Positions 11,960-23,500 of a stretch of DNA of 64,000 bases are shown here, piece by piece. The stretch's first letter is position 1. Each line of letters begins with the position of its first letter. The position numbers were made by a program, and so were the translations under genes. The notes beneath the pieces were generated by a model. It was not told the DNA's origin. It saw only the letters and a program-made list of their open reading frames with translations, and made no database searches. Source of the stretch: Trichopria drosophilae (lineage: Eukaryota > Arthropoda > Insecta > Hymenoptera > Diapriidae). The stretch covers positions 94,793,001-94,857,000 of the forward strand of contig CM059587.1 in NCBI GenBank assembly GCA_030407085.1, written 5' to 3'.

Positions 11960-12540
11960 TTGGTCCATCACGTCAGGCTTTTGAGATATTTGAGATAATG
12001 GGCTACATGTCTAGATAACTTTGCAAAAATAACTTTACAAAAATAACTTTACAAAAATAACTTCAGAAAAAATAACTTTAATAATGATAACTTCAAATAT
12101 CTCTTCAACTCAACACAACATTTGCGAATTATACATATCTCAACGCGTCTGTACATGCATTAACAAAAATTACAAAAAAGTATTTTTCAAAATATCTCTC
12201 CTAACCAAACCTAACCTAACCTAACCTAACCTAACCTAACCTAACCTAACCTAACCTAACCTAACAAATTACTAATGAATATTAAATTAAAATCGATATT
12301 CATAATGATTGATGTAGAAAGTATGAACTTATAACAATGTAAACATATATTCATGTCCACTAATTTCCATGAATTGCTTCAATAATTAATGAATAGTGGT
12401 TAAGAATGTAATGAACATTGTTCGAACAATGTTCTATTATATACGCATTCAGAAATATTTGAAGTTATTTTTGTTAAAGTTATTTTTCGGAGGTTATTAT
12501 TGCAAAGTCATTTTCGCAAAGTTATTTAGTCATGACACCA
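11960..12540. mobile_element. Inverted minisatellites flanking a telomere-like array
   Basis: About 12012-12095 carries repeated 'AATAACTTTACAAA' units, and about 12455-12530 carries their inverses 'AAGTTATTTTTG'. The (CCTAA)n array at 12211-12265 lies between them. The arrangement fits a foldback element that has captured, or formed around, telomeric repeat DNA. Confidence 0.5.
12211..12265. repeat. Interstitial telomere-type array, (CTAAC)11
   Basis: There are eleven uninterrupted CTAAC units, i.e. (TTAGG)n on the minus strand, preceded by a degenerate lead-in from about 12200. TTAGG is the established telomere unit of most insect orders. A two-unit 'CCTAACCTAACC' also occurs near 3691. 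AT-rich DNA continues on both sides, so this is not a chromosome end. Confidence 0.9.
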
Positions 12541-15280
12541 GGTAATGTACTCGAAAAACGCGTTATTTTGCTATGTTTGAGGTTACGTACAGGACGCAAC
12601 AATTTTTATTAGCCTTCTGTAACAATTGCACCTTTTAGTACTACCCTTACCCTTCAAAATGAGGTTTTATTTGATCACCAAAGATTTTTACTTACAAAGT
12701 TACGGCTATTTTGAAATTACGAGATATATTCCATTAACGTTATCAAAAAAACAGTCTCAATACTGAAACGTGATTTTAGTTATGAGTATCCATATTTTAT
12801 ATAGTTGTTTATATTTATATAAGTTTCATAACATTGAATTTGTCCTTGAGCTTGTTCTCCAAGAGCATTTCAAGATAAATTTGTTTACATGTATATCGTA
12901 ATTTCAAATTGACGTATCTTGGTGAAGAAAAGTCGGAATGGAATTCTGCGCATCCCATATTAGAGAAAAAGAGTAGTATCACATGATCCAACGAAAGAAA
13001 AAACTCCTAAAAGTGTTGTGTCTTGACCTCAAAAATAGCAAAAAAATACGGTTTTCGAGTAAATAACCTCAAAATCCTGTTGGAAATGACCTATAGCTAC
13101 CCAACAACAAAACCATGTTGACCTGTCTTATTATTATTATTAATTTAATATGAGACCAATTCCGTTTGAAATTTGGTAGGAGTGAAATGTTAACATCTCC
13201 AAAAATATTTTCCATAATATTTGCTCTTCTGTAGGGTAAAAGAGTAGACCCAAATTTTGTGCAATTTAAAATTAGGAACAAAAATTGAAAAACGAAAATA
13301 AAAACAACAACATTTCGTACAACACTTTTTAAAACAATGTATTTTCCACAGTAATTAATATTTTACTATTATTGCTTGTACGTATGTTTACCTTATTGAT
13401 ACTTTATCCAATAATAAAATTGATTAAAATGAAAAAATGTCAAAATGGTTTCTATTTTTTGAAAAAAAAAAAAATTCAATTTTGTCAAAAACCAACACTA
13501 ATAAACCTGTATAAACGGCATTTTCATGATATTTGGCGTATCAGTTTTTTAATTTTTGTTGTATTGCTAAATTTATGAAGTCTCAGGAATTTTATGTCCC
13601 GAATCCTCGAATATGTGTATGAAACGAAAATGCTTTTTTATAACGAGTACGTCAGACCGAATTGCAGTCACGCTTGCATCTGGTAGCCATCAAATTAACT
13701 ACATGAGGAAAAACGCATGATATGAATTGCGACCAATTTAAGACAAAAATGATGGACAAATTTCTTAAGGGAATACCTAAAAAGTCTCAAGAATCCGATA
13801 CATCTTCACATAATTTAAATAAAATGAAATATTGTCTTATCTTATATAAAAAATAAAAACAAACACTACATGTCACTACTTAGTCATTCTCACTAGTATT
13901 ACTAGTAATCTATTAAAAAAAACAAGAAAGAAAAAAAATGATATTCTTGAGAAAAATTTTCTTTTTACTTTCTCTCGAAAAGTGGACCCCATTTGGAAAT
14001 TTTTCAATTTTTGTTAATTTCACTATAGGATATGGATAAAATATCAATAAAATAATCATATTCACGAAGAATAACAGTAAAATATTAATTACTGTAGAAG
14101 ATACAGAATTTGTTAAAAGTTTTATATCCTATTTTCTGGACTGCATTCGTTCCTAAGTTTAAATTTGCGCATAAATCTAAACAAAAATATGTATGTTTTA
14201 TTGACCCTAAAGAAAAATGTTTCATAAAAAATAATAATATTGTGGAGACGAGAAAATATCACCACTATGGATTTGAAATGGAATCGGTAACGCACAAATT
14301 TTGAACAAATGTAGTAAAAATACGTTTCTACTCGCACAAGTTTTTATCAAGTGTAAGACGGCGAACGTGAGCGTATAATCAAATTTCTTTAAGCCATAAA
14401 TAAAAAAAAATAATTGTTTAGTAATAGTTAGTTACTGGAATAAAACAATTTTTATAAAATTAAAATCATTGCCAGATCCTGGGTTTAAATTCTGGAGCAT
14501 AAACCGTCTCCAACTTGTTAATTTTAATTAAAACAAATGATGATGAAAAATATCACCATTCTGACAATTTAATTTTTTACAACATCTTTGGATATAACTT
14601 TAAATCGTACATTCAGAGTTCTGACTTCAGAAGAGATACGATAAAATAAATTAAAATATTCCATTTTTGTTCGTTACACATACTAATGTGGGTCTAAACC
14701 ATTTAACTTTCTTCATCATATATTTTAAGATCTTTATTCAAAACACTATATCACTAAATTAACTAATTATTATTTTACATAAGAAAAGCGTATTTAATAG
14801 TCAATTTACAATATTGATATTCATTAGTCCATGACCCAGATGCGTGAAATACATTATCTATATGATTAGTTAACTTAGGAGATGATCCTTTATAAAAATC
14901 GATTTAATTACGTCCAATAGATACTCGTGTCAATGTCTACCTCTAATTTAATTTCGTAACCAATATTACGGTGTTATGCAATTTTTTTAAACGAAGTCTT
15001 GGTTAGTTAATGGAAGCGAAGAAATAACAGATCTATTTTATTTATAAATATTTATTATATAATTATAATATGATTAAAAGTAATTACAAAATGAGAAGAG
15101 ACCATTGAAGAACTACAAAATTAGTAGAAGCAAACATATGTTATAGAAACAAATATAAATACGGACATGAGAAAATAATTATTCCAATTGGAATGACTAA
15201 TTAAACGATTATAAAATTATAAGAATTAATGAAATTAGCATTAATGTAAAGAAAAATTTACAAATACATCTCTGAATTAA
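12541..15280. other. AT-rich gap with small repeat fragments
   Basis: A fragment near 12840 resembles the TCAAGGTCA repeat in degenerate form. The open frames at 13069-13281, 13372-13578, 14110-14304 and 14122-14337 have no supporting features. Near 14466 a 'CCTGGGTTTAAATTCTGG' segment is faintly tRNA B-box-like but has no A box. Confidence 0.4.
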
Positions 15281-15289
15281 TAAAACCAG

Positions 15290-16330
15290 TGATGGCGTGA
15301 TATAGTTATTTTCGTATCAAGGGCGTAAAATATAACTTTTGCGCCCGAAAGTGATCACCGCGCCGGGGGGATGGCGAAACTTCAGTTGATTCAGTGTCGA
15401 CGTAGTTACATAATATTACATTCTATCAATATGTTTTTTTTTAAATATTATTTTTTACTGAACATATGTTGAGAGTTTGTATTGTTAGAATTTCAAAACT
15501 TACTCTAAATTATAGAAACTCCACCAGGTTCTCAAACTACCGCCAACAACAATAAAAGAAAATAACTAGGAAAAATCGTTGGCCTAAGAAGTTTTTGGTA
15601 ATTAAACTTTTCCAGGATGAAGTTTCCAGGTTCAGAGGGACTCCTAAAAAATGAAAGAAAATTGGACAGAAATAAATCATAACCTTAGTATAAAATGTAA
15701 TTTTTCTAAATATAATGAATAAGAGTTCAAAATAATTAACACCATTAATATTAAATAAACGAATAATAAAATAATAAATAAGAATGAATTTATTTGAATT
15801 GTATCCTTTCCTAAATTATAAACTAAACAGTTCAACATTCCATTCAAAATATTTGGGTATTTAAGGGTTAATCACAAAACCCTCCAAAAAATTGATGCTA
15901 TATAAAAATAATAAAAAGATTTTCATACTGAAAGAGTGAAAATAAAGCAAATAAAATTATTCTATAACATTTTCCAATTGTTTAATGTGCACAACTTTAT
16001 TTTTGTGAGATACATTTTATATATGAAAGTCTACATTATTTATTTCCGTTTTTTATTAAATACGGGCCAAAACATTAATGAATGAAGATTTAACTTGAAC
16101 TATTTCGGAAACATCCAAACTTTTTGTTTTTATCACGAAGTATTCGCAAATAATAATTACTTTATCATTCCAATTCTTCACGTTTTACACCGTTACACGG
16201 TCAAATAATCGATATTTAAATCAGAAAATGCAAAATTATACTTGCAGATACCGTTTCGAGACGTTAAATAAGCATTTTACGCCCGTAAATGAGGGCGTAA
16301 ATTGAGCTTTTTATCTCCACTGCATCAAGA
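15290..16330. mobile_element. Element bounded by GGGCGTAAAAT / TTTTACGCCC segments
   Basis: The left part reads 'TTTTCGTATCAAGGGCGTAA' then 'TTTTGCGCCCGAAAG'. The right part reads 'GCATTTTACGCCCGTAAAT', 'GAGGGCGTAAATTGAG' and 'TCCACTGCATCAAG'. The same modules recur at 43090-43640, 61615-61990 and, more decayed, near 20600, 32600 and 40370. No coding sequence is visible, so this is a non-autonomous dispersed family; exact ends are uncertain. Confidence 0.5.
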
Positions 16331-16849
16331 AGCATATTTTATATCTAGTAGCATCAAAAACACCTTATAAAATCATAGTTAACTCTCATGACTAAACAAA
16401 TTACAGTTACTTGTCACTTAATAATGTTAACATCTAACAATATTGAAAAATACTTTTTAAATTGAAATTAAATTCTACAACGTTGTGTAGAAATGATTGA
16501 AAGTACTGAAGAAGTAATCAATGACAAAATTTCCGAAGAAGTTAAATTTGATAATGAAATTAAGTAAGGACCATTTACTTAATCGAAGAATTAATTCCAC
16601 CTAAAATAAATAAACACATAAAGAATTGTTCTTTAAATAAGTAGAGTGACTCAGAGAAAAAACTGATTTCGGCCCTCAAAATGAATTACGAATGATGTAC
16701 TATTTTTTGTTGGATTCACTACTTTCGTGCTTAATATTTTTATGTAGTTGGTATAACAAACCATTTTTCCTTGTGTAGAGTCATTTTTTGAAAAAAGTGT
16801 GTTATCAACGACAGTAGTGATAGACTTTAATGCTACCTAAAATTACCAT
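16331..16849. other. AT-rich gap, nothing recognised
   Basis: No coding, RNA or repeat signal was recognised. Confidence 0.4.
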
Positions 16850-17388
16850 AACGACAAATCACTACAGGAATGCGGAACGACTCGTGCTCGACGACAGGCT
16901 TAAACAAACAAACTCCCCCGTTAAAACGGATACAAATCAAACAAAGAAAAGAAAAATAACCACACCCATCTCGTCATCTCGAGTGTAAGCGGTATGCAAA
17001 AAAGATGAACACTTAAGGAACCTTCAACGCGATCTCCAATAAAGGTCCCTCAACAATTCCCCTAAATAATTCAGTGGGTCATAAAAGTCGCAGGGCAATT
17101 TTAGCCTTGCATTTTCGAAAAGTCCTATGACGGAGGGACCGAATTTTCGATTGGGTCGGGGCCCTTCGGGAATGCGAAGGAGTCTCGTTCTCGCCGAGAC
17201 CAATAAACGCGTGATTTATCGTCTTGAAAATCGAGCGCGTGGTGATTTGTGGCGTGTCGGGCCCTCCACGCACCGCGGGGCCCTTCGCGTAGGGCCCAGA
17301 TTCGCACTAGTACTGGTGGGAGATGGGGGAGGGGGCTTGCATAGTAGGGGGGGACCGAAGGCGATGCAAAGATGCACACAGAGCTTCC
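16850..17388 (+). promoter_or_regulatory. GC-rich proximal promoter of the cuticular protein gene
   Basis: This stretch is much richer in G+C and CG than the flanks and has GGGGCCC/GGGCCC words near 17160, 17260, 17278 and 17295, a CCGCGGGG word and a CTCATCTCG-type segment. It ends at the TATA box. Several open frames overlap on both strands at 17079-17687, as expected when stop codons are rare in GC-rich DNA; they lack bias or domains and are not called. Confidence 0.5.
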
Positions 17389-17396
17389 TATATAAG
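17389..17396 (+). promoter_or_regulatory. TATA box of the cuticular protein gene
   Basis: TATATAAG stands at 17389-17396 on the 3' side of the GC-rich promoter. A plausible initiator (GCATCT, A at about 17424) lies 35 bp downstream of the box start. The predicted 5' UTR is then about 108 nt, ending at the ATG at 17532. Confidence 0.7.
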
Positions 17397-17423
17397 AGGA
17401 TGTTGCAACGACCTTACGCTCGC

Positions 17424-17540
17424 ATCTCCGTTACGTGATCCGTGGTGTGGTTGTCCAGTGACAGGGAAACGAACTCCGCAGATTTTAGTCGGATTCATTG
17501 TCGAGAACATCAACACCGGTATCAAACGACCATGGCATAC
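17424..17540 (+). CDS. Cuticular protein exon 1: 5' UTR and three codons
   Basis: The exon ends ATG-GCA-TAC followed by GTAAGT, a consensus donor at 17541. The reading frame continues in phase 0 into exon 2. Insect cuticle-protein genes very commonly place their first long intron just after the first few signal-peptide codons, which is the family precedent for choosing this ATG. The transcription start (about 17424) is inferred from the TATA box. Exon 2 also opens with an ATG, so a start there is possible but would lack a promoter. Confidence 0.7.
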
Positions 17541-20500
17541 GTAAGTCATGTAACCACTTTTTTTTTTACAATTGACCCGGTTTACGTCCGGATCACGTTT
17601 CAAGTGATCCTGAAAGTACCGGTGATTCGAAGTGTCCGTGAAATGGTACAGAAATTCGGTCAGGAACAAAAAAAATCGTTAAAGTGATATAGTCACTTGA
17701 TTCTAGAGATAACTTAAACATTATTGAGGATCTGTGGAAATTTGAAAAAGTATCGCTTGAAATTTAAGTGTCCTCTTCATTCGACTGTTTAAGTGATTTA
17801 AATGATTCTACTGTTTGAATATTTTGATAACTGCTCAGCGTCATCTCTTGAAGTAGATGAACATCTTCTAACAATTTGCCATATCAAGTGATATGATCAC
17901 TTAATTTAGCGTTAAATTATAGTTTGCCACTACTCTTGATGGATTATTTTATTAATAATATATTATTAATATTTTTAATATCGCTTGAATAATCGCTTGA
18001 AATTAAAGTGACTCATTAACACAAATTCGACTTTATTTTTGCTTTTATTCTACTCCTACACTGGTCAGAGACGTCAAGTAACAATCGATGAAGTGACTAA
18101 ATATATACTGATTTAGATTGATCTCTTGAAAAAGAGAACTTGTTCATCATTCGGAAACATCGGATATTTTGTCGGAATTCTATAAAAATCGAATAAAAGT
18201 GAAAACTTCGTGTAAAACAGTGACTTTTAAGTGCATAAAATTGTTTAACTATAATTTCCAAACATGTTAACAAATGCGACATATACATCACTTGAAATAA
18301 AAATTTAACGTATTTTATAAAAGTTATTCAATATTCGGATTAAAAACTAAAGTGGAAAGTGTCCAATCAAGTGATATCACTTGACGTATAAATTAAAGCG
18401 ATCGATTTGGAAAGATAAGTTTTGATAGTAACATCTCAATCCTTTACTGTTGAAATTTATAATAAAACAGAAATTTTAATTTCATATTTCTAATAACATC
18501 GCTTAAAATGAAAGTGACCAATTGATATAAATTTAATACAGTGTATCGTTGTGGCGGTGGATAAATTAATTAACTACAACTTAAATCAATACAATGGTAA
18601 TATTTTCAACATATCATGTGTAAATGTAAATTTAGGTTAATGTGATAGGAATTCGTGTAATTAATAAAATTTAGGAATTGTTAATTATGAAGGAAAAATA
18701 AAATCTTAATTTTTTAGTGAATCGCTTGAAAATAAAATAACGGCCTAATGAAGTGATTAAAGACTGCGTAAAGCTGTTTATTTTTGGACTTTTATTCTTA
18801 TAAAAAATTACATAGATGTCACGTGATTTATTTCTTATCATTTTTGAAGTGACATTTAATATAAAGGTAAATTAAAGCGAATTGATCACTTACGAAGTTA
18901 TTCTCAACATTTTTATGTTTTTACTATTAATAAAAGTTATGTCGAGATACTTTGATATACGTTCTGATCTTACCTTTCAATATCGAATGAGTCAATTAAA
19001 GTGATAATGAATAAAATACTTACTTTATTATTTTAAATAACATTTTGCTGAGTTTCATCTGCTATTCTTTAAAAAACGAATTTTCTTATCGAAAAAAATC
19101 GCTTGAAATTAAAATTGGTATTTCATATCGTAATTTTTCTTTTTTAGTTACATTCATATCAAGAAACTTATTTTCTTAGGCTATTTAAGTGTTCTTTAAA
19201 ATATCGTGAATTAAAGTGAAAGAAATAATTCAGGTAGGTTGGTATTTGACGAACATCTCTTGAAATCAACATGGACAGGTCTGCAAAATAGTAAATTTCA
19301 AGCTGTGGCTCGCCTTTTGGTTTATTTTCTGGTTGATTGATACATTGAAACAAAAATTTTGTTCAGACAACTAAACGTGTATTTGCCCAGTAGGAATTAA
19401 ATATTTAGTCATTTTTGCGCTGCATATAATCACATTATTAAACAAATTCGCTTGAAATTAACACGAAATTGGTCAGTAATTTTTTGACTTAAAACGCAAT
19501 GCAATAATCTTTGGTATGAATGTTTTTTATTGTACATGCCACGCTATTTCGAATGGTATATCGCAAATTGCTGCAAATTAAAAAAATAAACTACGAGCAT
19601 TTATTTAACAAAAATAATGATTTTTTTAGGGTTTCTTTTCACATATCGTAATTTTTTATTATTACCCATTTTGCGACAACATTGTTTGGGCTAGAAGATA
19701 GAAGTAATGAAAAAACAAATTTTTCAAAATGGCGGCTCAAAAATGGCTACTAAAGTCGATTTTTTGTTCAAAATCATGGTTGCGTGTACGCAATTGACTG
19801 ATTAGAATGAAATTACTTTAAACTTGGTACCAGGGGTTTTTTAGGGTCGCTGATTCCGAATTTGAAGTCAGTTTTCAAAAATTCAAAATTACTTCGTTTT
19901 ACAGTTGAGTAAAAACACGTTTAATATATTAACTTAATAATATTCATTCTATCTAAGTTTCTTGGTGTGAAATTGTACTATAAAAGCATGCAAGTTGGAA
20001 AAGATTAAATACTTACCCTTTCTGGAGTAAACAATTTTGGATTTTATTCTAAGATACAATGAAATTTCACTCCAAAATGTGTGAAATATAATTTTGAAGG
20101 AGTGAGTATTTCTTCTTTTAAAGAGTGTCTGAATTTTCTCGTGAGGTTTTGACTAAATCGATATATGCTAATTTTAAAAGAGAAAATATTTTAATTTTGC
20201 TTCAAAGCGAATTAGATTTCACATTAAATGTTATTAAAATTGAATACTCCTTTACATCGATGTGTTACTCTTGATGTGCTATATGTAAATGTGACATTCG
20301 TTGAAGAGAACCTGATTTTGTTTTAGATACTGAAGGGTTAACTTAAGGGTTTCTGATTATGAATTTCTATTTGTTAATGATCGCTTATTCTGAAAATTAT
20401 TACAAAAAGTGCACAAATGTTTAGTAATCTTTAAAATAAATATTGATAAATACATACGTACAGACTAAGTTAATTGTTATGCATTTTTTACTATACAGTA

Positions 20501-23500
20501 GTAAAACTCAACTTACTTATGTAAAAATTTTCAAATTAAATGAATTATGAATTTGAGGGTTTCTTTAGAAATTATTTTTACTAATACTTATTCTTTTTTA
20601 ACTCCGTGCGTAAAATTCTATTTTGCACACTGTTTGCAGTGCACAAAGTTCATGATTTATAGTAAATTAATGTACCAAAAATAGCCTGCCAGATAACCAT
20701 AAAAAAAACTTTAAGATGTCAGTTTCAGACATATTGGAGGTTTAAGTTGAAGTCAAATTAGGGTATAAATGTGAAGCTGCTATATTTTTTGAACGTTAAA
20801 CCTCTATATTTCTTAATCAAATGCTCATTTTGACATCTTTCAGGAATTATATAATCATATGTAAACATTTAGCATAAAATAAGTCTCTAAATTCGAGGTC
20901 CGAAAAACGGGCATTTTTTACTGAGGCTCGTACACATTCATTGCACTCGTGCGTAAATCACATACTTCCAGCCCTTGTATTGTAATGTATTATTTTCTAT
21001 TTCATCGTAATTTGATTAAAGGAGATTATATTTTTATTTGTTATTAAAACACACTCTTAAATGTAACAAAATATTACCGGATAACAATCTTTTTAAAAAG
21101 GATATTTTTCAAATAACCATATTGAGCCATAAAGTTACCATTAATTTTTAAAGTTTCTTTAGGTAATAATAATAAGTTTTTGAAAAATTTAAATTTTAAT
21201 TACTAATAGTTTCGGTAGATCAGAAAAATCGTTACTTTTTGAAAATAATATTCCGAAATTAATCTACAGATTAAAAATCACTATTCTTTTGTTAATTTGT
21301 GTTCATCCGATTTACAAATTTGGTTAATAACAAACATTTGTTTCACACCTTTTATATTTTTTTTTCAGTTAGACATTTTACAAATATTTATTACAACTTG
21401 AGAAAATATTGGTAAATAGGTTTAATTTGGTAAATATCCTAATTTCAAGTCAGATTTATATCTGAAAATAAGGAAAATTCTAAATCCATTCAATTAAGCA
21501 AAATGAGCAGTGATACTGTAATTTTTATTTCACGTGCCACGGCATCGATAACTGTTTTCAGTCATTTAATAATGTCTAATTTTTTATCTGCAGTTTCAGT
21601 AATATATAAGCAGTAAGAACTAACTAAATATTGGTGGGTGCTTATAAATTATGAAGTGTTAAAATGTCAGGACTTTTTTTTTTAAATACGTATTCTACGA
21701 ACTTTTATATAATAATTTTTTAAACATTATTTTATTTTAATTAAAAAGTTAAGACTTCTACAAGTACTTCGGTTTTTAATGAAAAGTATCGAAACAAATA
21801 AGTATGGGGAAAATGTCATCATAGCAATTTTCTTGCGTTTTAAAAATACTTAAAAATAAAAAAGTGTGTCCAAACATTAATTTTGTTGTGTAGTGAAGTA
21901 TTAATTGTCTGGTGGATTTATCCTAGCCCATTAAGTTCTGAATAGACATTTTCACTCAAAACTGTTTCAACTTTCATGATTGTGTTTTGTGTAAAAGTAA
22001 GTTCTAAAAAATGTCCAAACAAGCATACGTAAAATTAATTAAATTTTTAGAATCTCTTGTTAGATTTTTTTTAAAATTAACCTTAAAAAACTATACGTAA
22101 TAACATGATTTCCAAAACAAAACATGCATTTATCAAATTGTTTTTTCTGTATATAGTTTTTTTACATTGAAATAATTTTAGTCACCATTTTGGATACTTT
22201 TACCTTTTTTTCAAACCGTTACAGTTCCAGTCTTGAGGCAACCGTTTCGTTACTTCAAAGAATTCTGAAGTTATTTTAATGTAAAAAAACGGTATAAAGA
22301 AAAAAACATATTTTTTTGAAAATAATCGTAAATAGTTTTTCACGTTTGAATTTTTTGAAATATCTAACAAAACATTCTGAAAGTTCAGTTAATTTTACGT
22401 CATATATGCATGCCTGGTCCTTTTTTAGAACCTTCTATTTACGCAAAATACAACCATTAAAAAATACATAGTAATGAAAAAAAGTCCATATAAATTTTAA
22501 TATTTATTTTATGAACACATGGAATATATAATTACACGCACCACTAGGATACTATGATATGCATTTTCAACATCGTTTTGCATAAACAGCATACATGGGA
22601 ATTTTTTAAAATACAAATTAAAATGTACGAATTATTACTAAAACCAATTTTAATAATTATTTAACTACGCTTATTGTTAACTCAATGCAAATTTAATAAA
22701 ATGTAACTTTATTTAAAACAATTTATTTTAATGCAGCATTCAACGAATACGTTTTTGTAAAATATAAGAAATAAATCTTATTGAAGCCTATGAAAGAAGT
22801 ACTTACATTTGGTAAAGCAATGAAATGCTGGAAAAAGCAAAGGTAGTTTCTAAAGGAAAGAAAATTACGAAGAAGTTATCGATTGAAATTGATAAATAAA
22901 TCGAAGAAATCCAATGGTTTCCACTCGGCTTCTTTAATTGCTTTTCTATTCAGTTCAAGAGAATTTTGATATGATTTTTACCTTATTTTATCCATCATGT
23001 ATGCATTGTATTTCTATGCAACCTACGGTATCATAGAATTTTCATTTTTGTTAATTTACTGTCACTTCCCTAATTACAAGTTTATAAAGCTTAAATTATA
23101 ATACATATTTCTTACGTATAACATGACCTTTATATGTAAAAACATTAAGGCTAACTAAAAATTTATAAATTATACGCACCTCCAAAATTGAATTTTCATT
23201 TAGGATAAAGGAAAACACAATTATGGATAGTATATGGAATCCAATTACTGTTATCCTGTAAGCACGAAGAAAAACAATTATCTAACTTTTATAGAATTGG
23301 TACATAATTATGTAAAACGTAATGACTTTGCAATATATAATGTCCTAATTCACTATGCAAAATTATTTATTCTATTTAATATTACTATTGAATAATTTTC
23401 AATATTTCGTCAATACTATATAAGTTCATCAATCAGATATGTCAACTATTTAGAATCTTCAACTGAACCACTCTATAATATCATGAAAAGTGTCGGCCAT

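Noticed and set aside
12211..12265. Chromosome end
   Set aside because: The telomere-type array is short, and ordinary sequence continues for kilobases on both sides.
14460..14520. Second tRNA-like B box
   Set aside because: Only a degenerate CCTGGGTTTAAATTCTGG word with no A box at the right distance.
17079..17687. Six overlapping open frames on both strands
   Set aside because: All lie in the GC-rich promoter and first exon, where stops are rare. None has a domain or splice continuity, and the TATA box and ATG-GTAAGT model explains the region better.
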